The position numbers were made by a program, and so were the translations under genes. Shown one piece after another: positions 62,537 to 64,000 of a DNA stretch of 64,000 bases (its first letter is position 1; each line of letters opens with the position of its first letter). A model generated the notes under the pieces. That model saw nothing but the letters and a program-made list of their open reading frames with translations. It was not told where the DNA came from and searched no databases. The stretch comes from Vespa crabro (taxonomy: Eukaryota; Arthropoda; Insecta; Hymenoptera; Vespidae): NCBI RefSeq assembly GCF_910589235.1, contig NC_060959.1:9409907-9473906 (forward strand), in the 5' to 3' direction.

Positions 62537-63687
62537 AAACAGCGAGCACGTGTTCGTAAATTGGCGAACATGAGATGCCATACACCTTGATATTTTCTAA
62601 AAACCACTAAGTTTTCTATCACGATTATGAAATTTAAGATTGCTTCCTAATGAAAGTTTACTTTGAACTATATCCATATTCAAAGAAATCTGAAATCTCA
62701 TGAGCGTATATAGCTTATTCAGCCAAAGTGACTTTGTATGGTATTCTGTACTTTTTATTCGGTACAAGGATACTATTTGACGCTGTAATAAGAACAAAGT
62801 TTATTTATTTTGTAACATCTATAGAGGAAAATATGAGTGAAGTAGATAAAGTGAAAACTTTTGTTCCTCTTTAACATTCCTTGGAACATCTGGCATTTCT
62901 GGGAAAAAAAAAGGAAAAAAAAAGGAAAAAAAAAAAAATAAAAATAAATAGAAAAAGAAAAAAGGAAAAAAGGAAAGAAACAAAAAGAAAAACTACACTT
63001 AACAAAATCAAGAAATATAAGTTCTGTATAAAGATTGATTTATCATTTTATTGGCTGAGATAATTGTGTTTTATAAAGCAGGTTCGATTTTTTAATAATG
63101 TTCAGAGAACATAGTTATCTCTTATATAATATGTTACTCCTTAATTCTAGAAAATGTTGTTTAACGAAGTATCAATGATTTTCAAATGATTTGCTTCAAA
63201 TATACAGTTTTAAAGATCGGTAATCATTTCTTTAAATTAATCCAAATATTTGAATTATCATTCGCATGAATTGTCATGCCGCACAAAGAGAATAGCTATA
63301 CGAAGCAAAAGTTTGAACGTTTACATTAATTTGATATTTCGTATTCCATCTAAACCACAATAAAACACATAAAGCCAATTCGAATGTGTATACTGAGAAA
63401 AGAAGCTTATTACAAATATTATCATCCTCACACAAACTTTTAATTTCAAAGTTGTAATATTGTTTTATAGTATTTAGTTGCTTACTTTGCAGTTATTTTT
63501 AACTGTATGCTACAAAAATAATGAAAAATACGAGTGTAAAATGTTGCTTGGAAGAATCCAAGAATTATTATTCGTTTGTATTTATAAAAATGAAATAAGA
63601 TTGCATGCAAATTCGGAGTAATAGGAAATTGTGTAAAAATCGATGACTCACTAGAATGCCCATTATTTATTTGTTTTTTTTTTCTTT

Positions 63688-63718
<31 letters not shown>

Positions 63719-64000
63719 AAATTTCTCATATTATTTTTCGCGTGTTAATTTATTGACGTCATTGCTAAAAAAAAATTATTAATCGAAAAAAATTATGTCT
63801 ATTTTGCTTTGGTGTGTGATTTTATGTGAACTTTTTATATCAACAATGAATTATTTATAATCTAGTCTTCTTATAAAAGTGTGTCCCATTTCGTCAAAAA
63901 GCACAAAAAAAGGAAAGAATGAAAATGGCGTCATTGAATTAATATTATTTAGCGAATATTTTACATTGCGAAATAGTATTATTTTAAAACGATATATTTT
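62398..64000. other. Rab35 3' UTR and downstream sequence
   Basis: Contains a long (GA)n microsatellite (about 62455-62533), an A-rich purine tract (about 62902-62995), and AT-rich sequence with a T-rich run near 63675-63719. I see no further gene up to the window edge. Confidence 0.5.

Noticed and set aside
1..64000. Search for tRNA, rRNA, CRISPR arrays, transposase or reverse-transcriptase genes and viral insertions
   Set aside because: None was recognised by eye. Short or badly decayed elements could still be missed; a tRNAscan/Infernal and RepeatMasker run would decide.

Overview
This is animal nuclear DNA: AT-rich, with spliced genes, mostly short introns with GT-AG ends, and many (TA)n, poly-T and other simple repeats. 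Gene content (one neurabin/spinophilin gene, a Megator-type Tpr, virilizer, PDGF/VEGF-like factors, an insect-sized nuclear YTH protein) and the encoded proteins point to an insect, most likely a hymenopteran (bee, wasp or ant). I cannot name the species. There is no sign of bacterial, viral or CRISPR content. Exon coordinates were worked out by hand from splice signals, reading phase and family conservation.

Layout, left to right. A 5'-truncated proteasome alpha-2 gene (+) is followed by 3.7 kb of unusual non-coding DNA: a ~300-bp tandem repeat, possible non-coding exons and a duplicated GC-rich element that can fold. Then come the SUMO E1 subunit Uba2 (+) and, tail to tail with it, a Golgi carbohydrate sulfotransferase (-), then the nuclear m6A reader Ythdc1 (-). 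Head to head with Ythdc1 is the large spinophilin/neurabin gene (+, 17 coding exons including a 21-nt microexon), then the dynein-arm assembly factor Dnaaf4 (+). Two small PDGF/VEGF-like genes point away from each other (-, +) across 4.2 kb holding TATA, kappaB-like and AP-1-like motifs. The nuclear-basket gene Megator/Tpr (-) follows, head to head with a mitochondrial PPR gene like PTCD1 (+). Virilizer (-) is tail to tail with that gene and head to head with a TMEM55-type PIP2 4-phosphatase (+). Rab35 (+) ends the window.

The genes do not form one pathway; most are conserved housekeeping or neuronal genes in ordinary eukaryotic synteny. Two are functionally linked: virilizer (m6A writer complex) and Ythdc1 (nuclear m6A reader) lie about 40 kb apart. 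Head-to-head spacings of about 0.6-0.7 kb suggest shared promoters for Tpr/Ptcd1 and vir/Pip4p. I found no convincing new multi-gene system. The best leads are the duplicated structured element at 3.5-3.8 kb, the ~300-bp array, the divergent growth-factor pair lacking a canonical cysteine, two conserved-looking GC-AG introns, and the spinophilin microexon.
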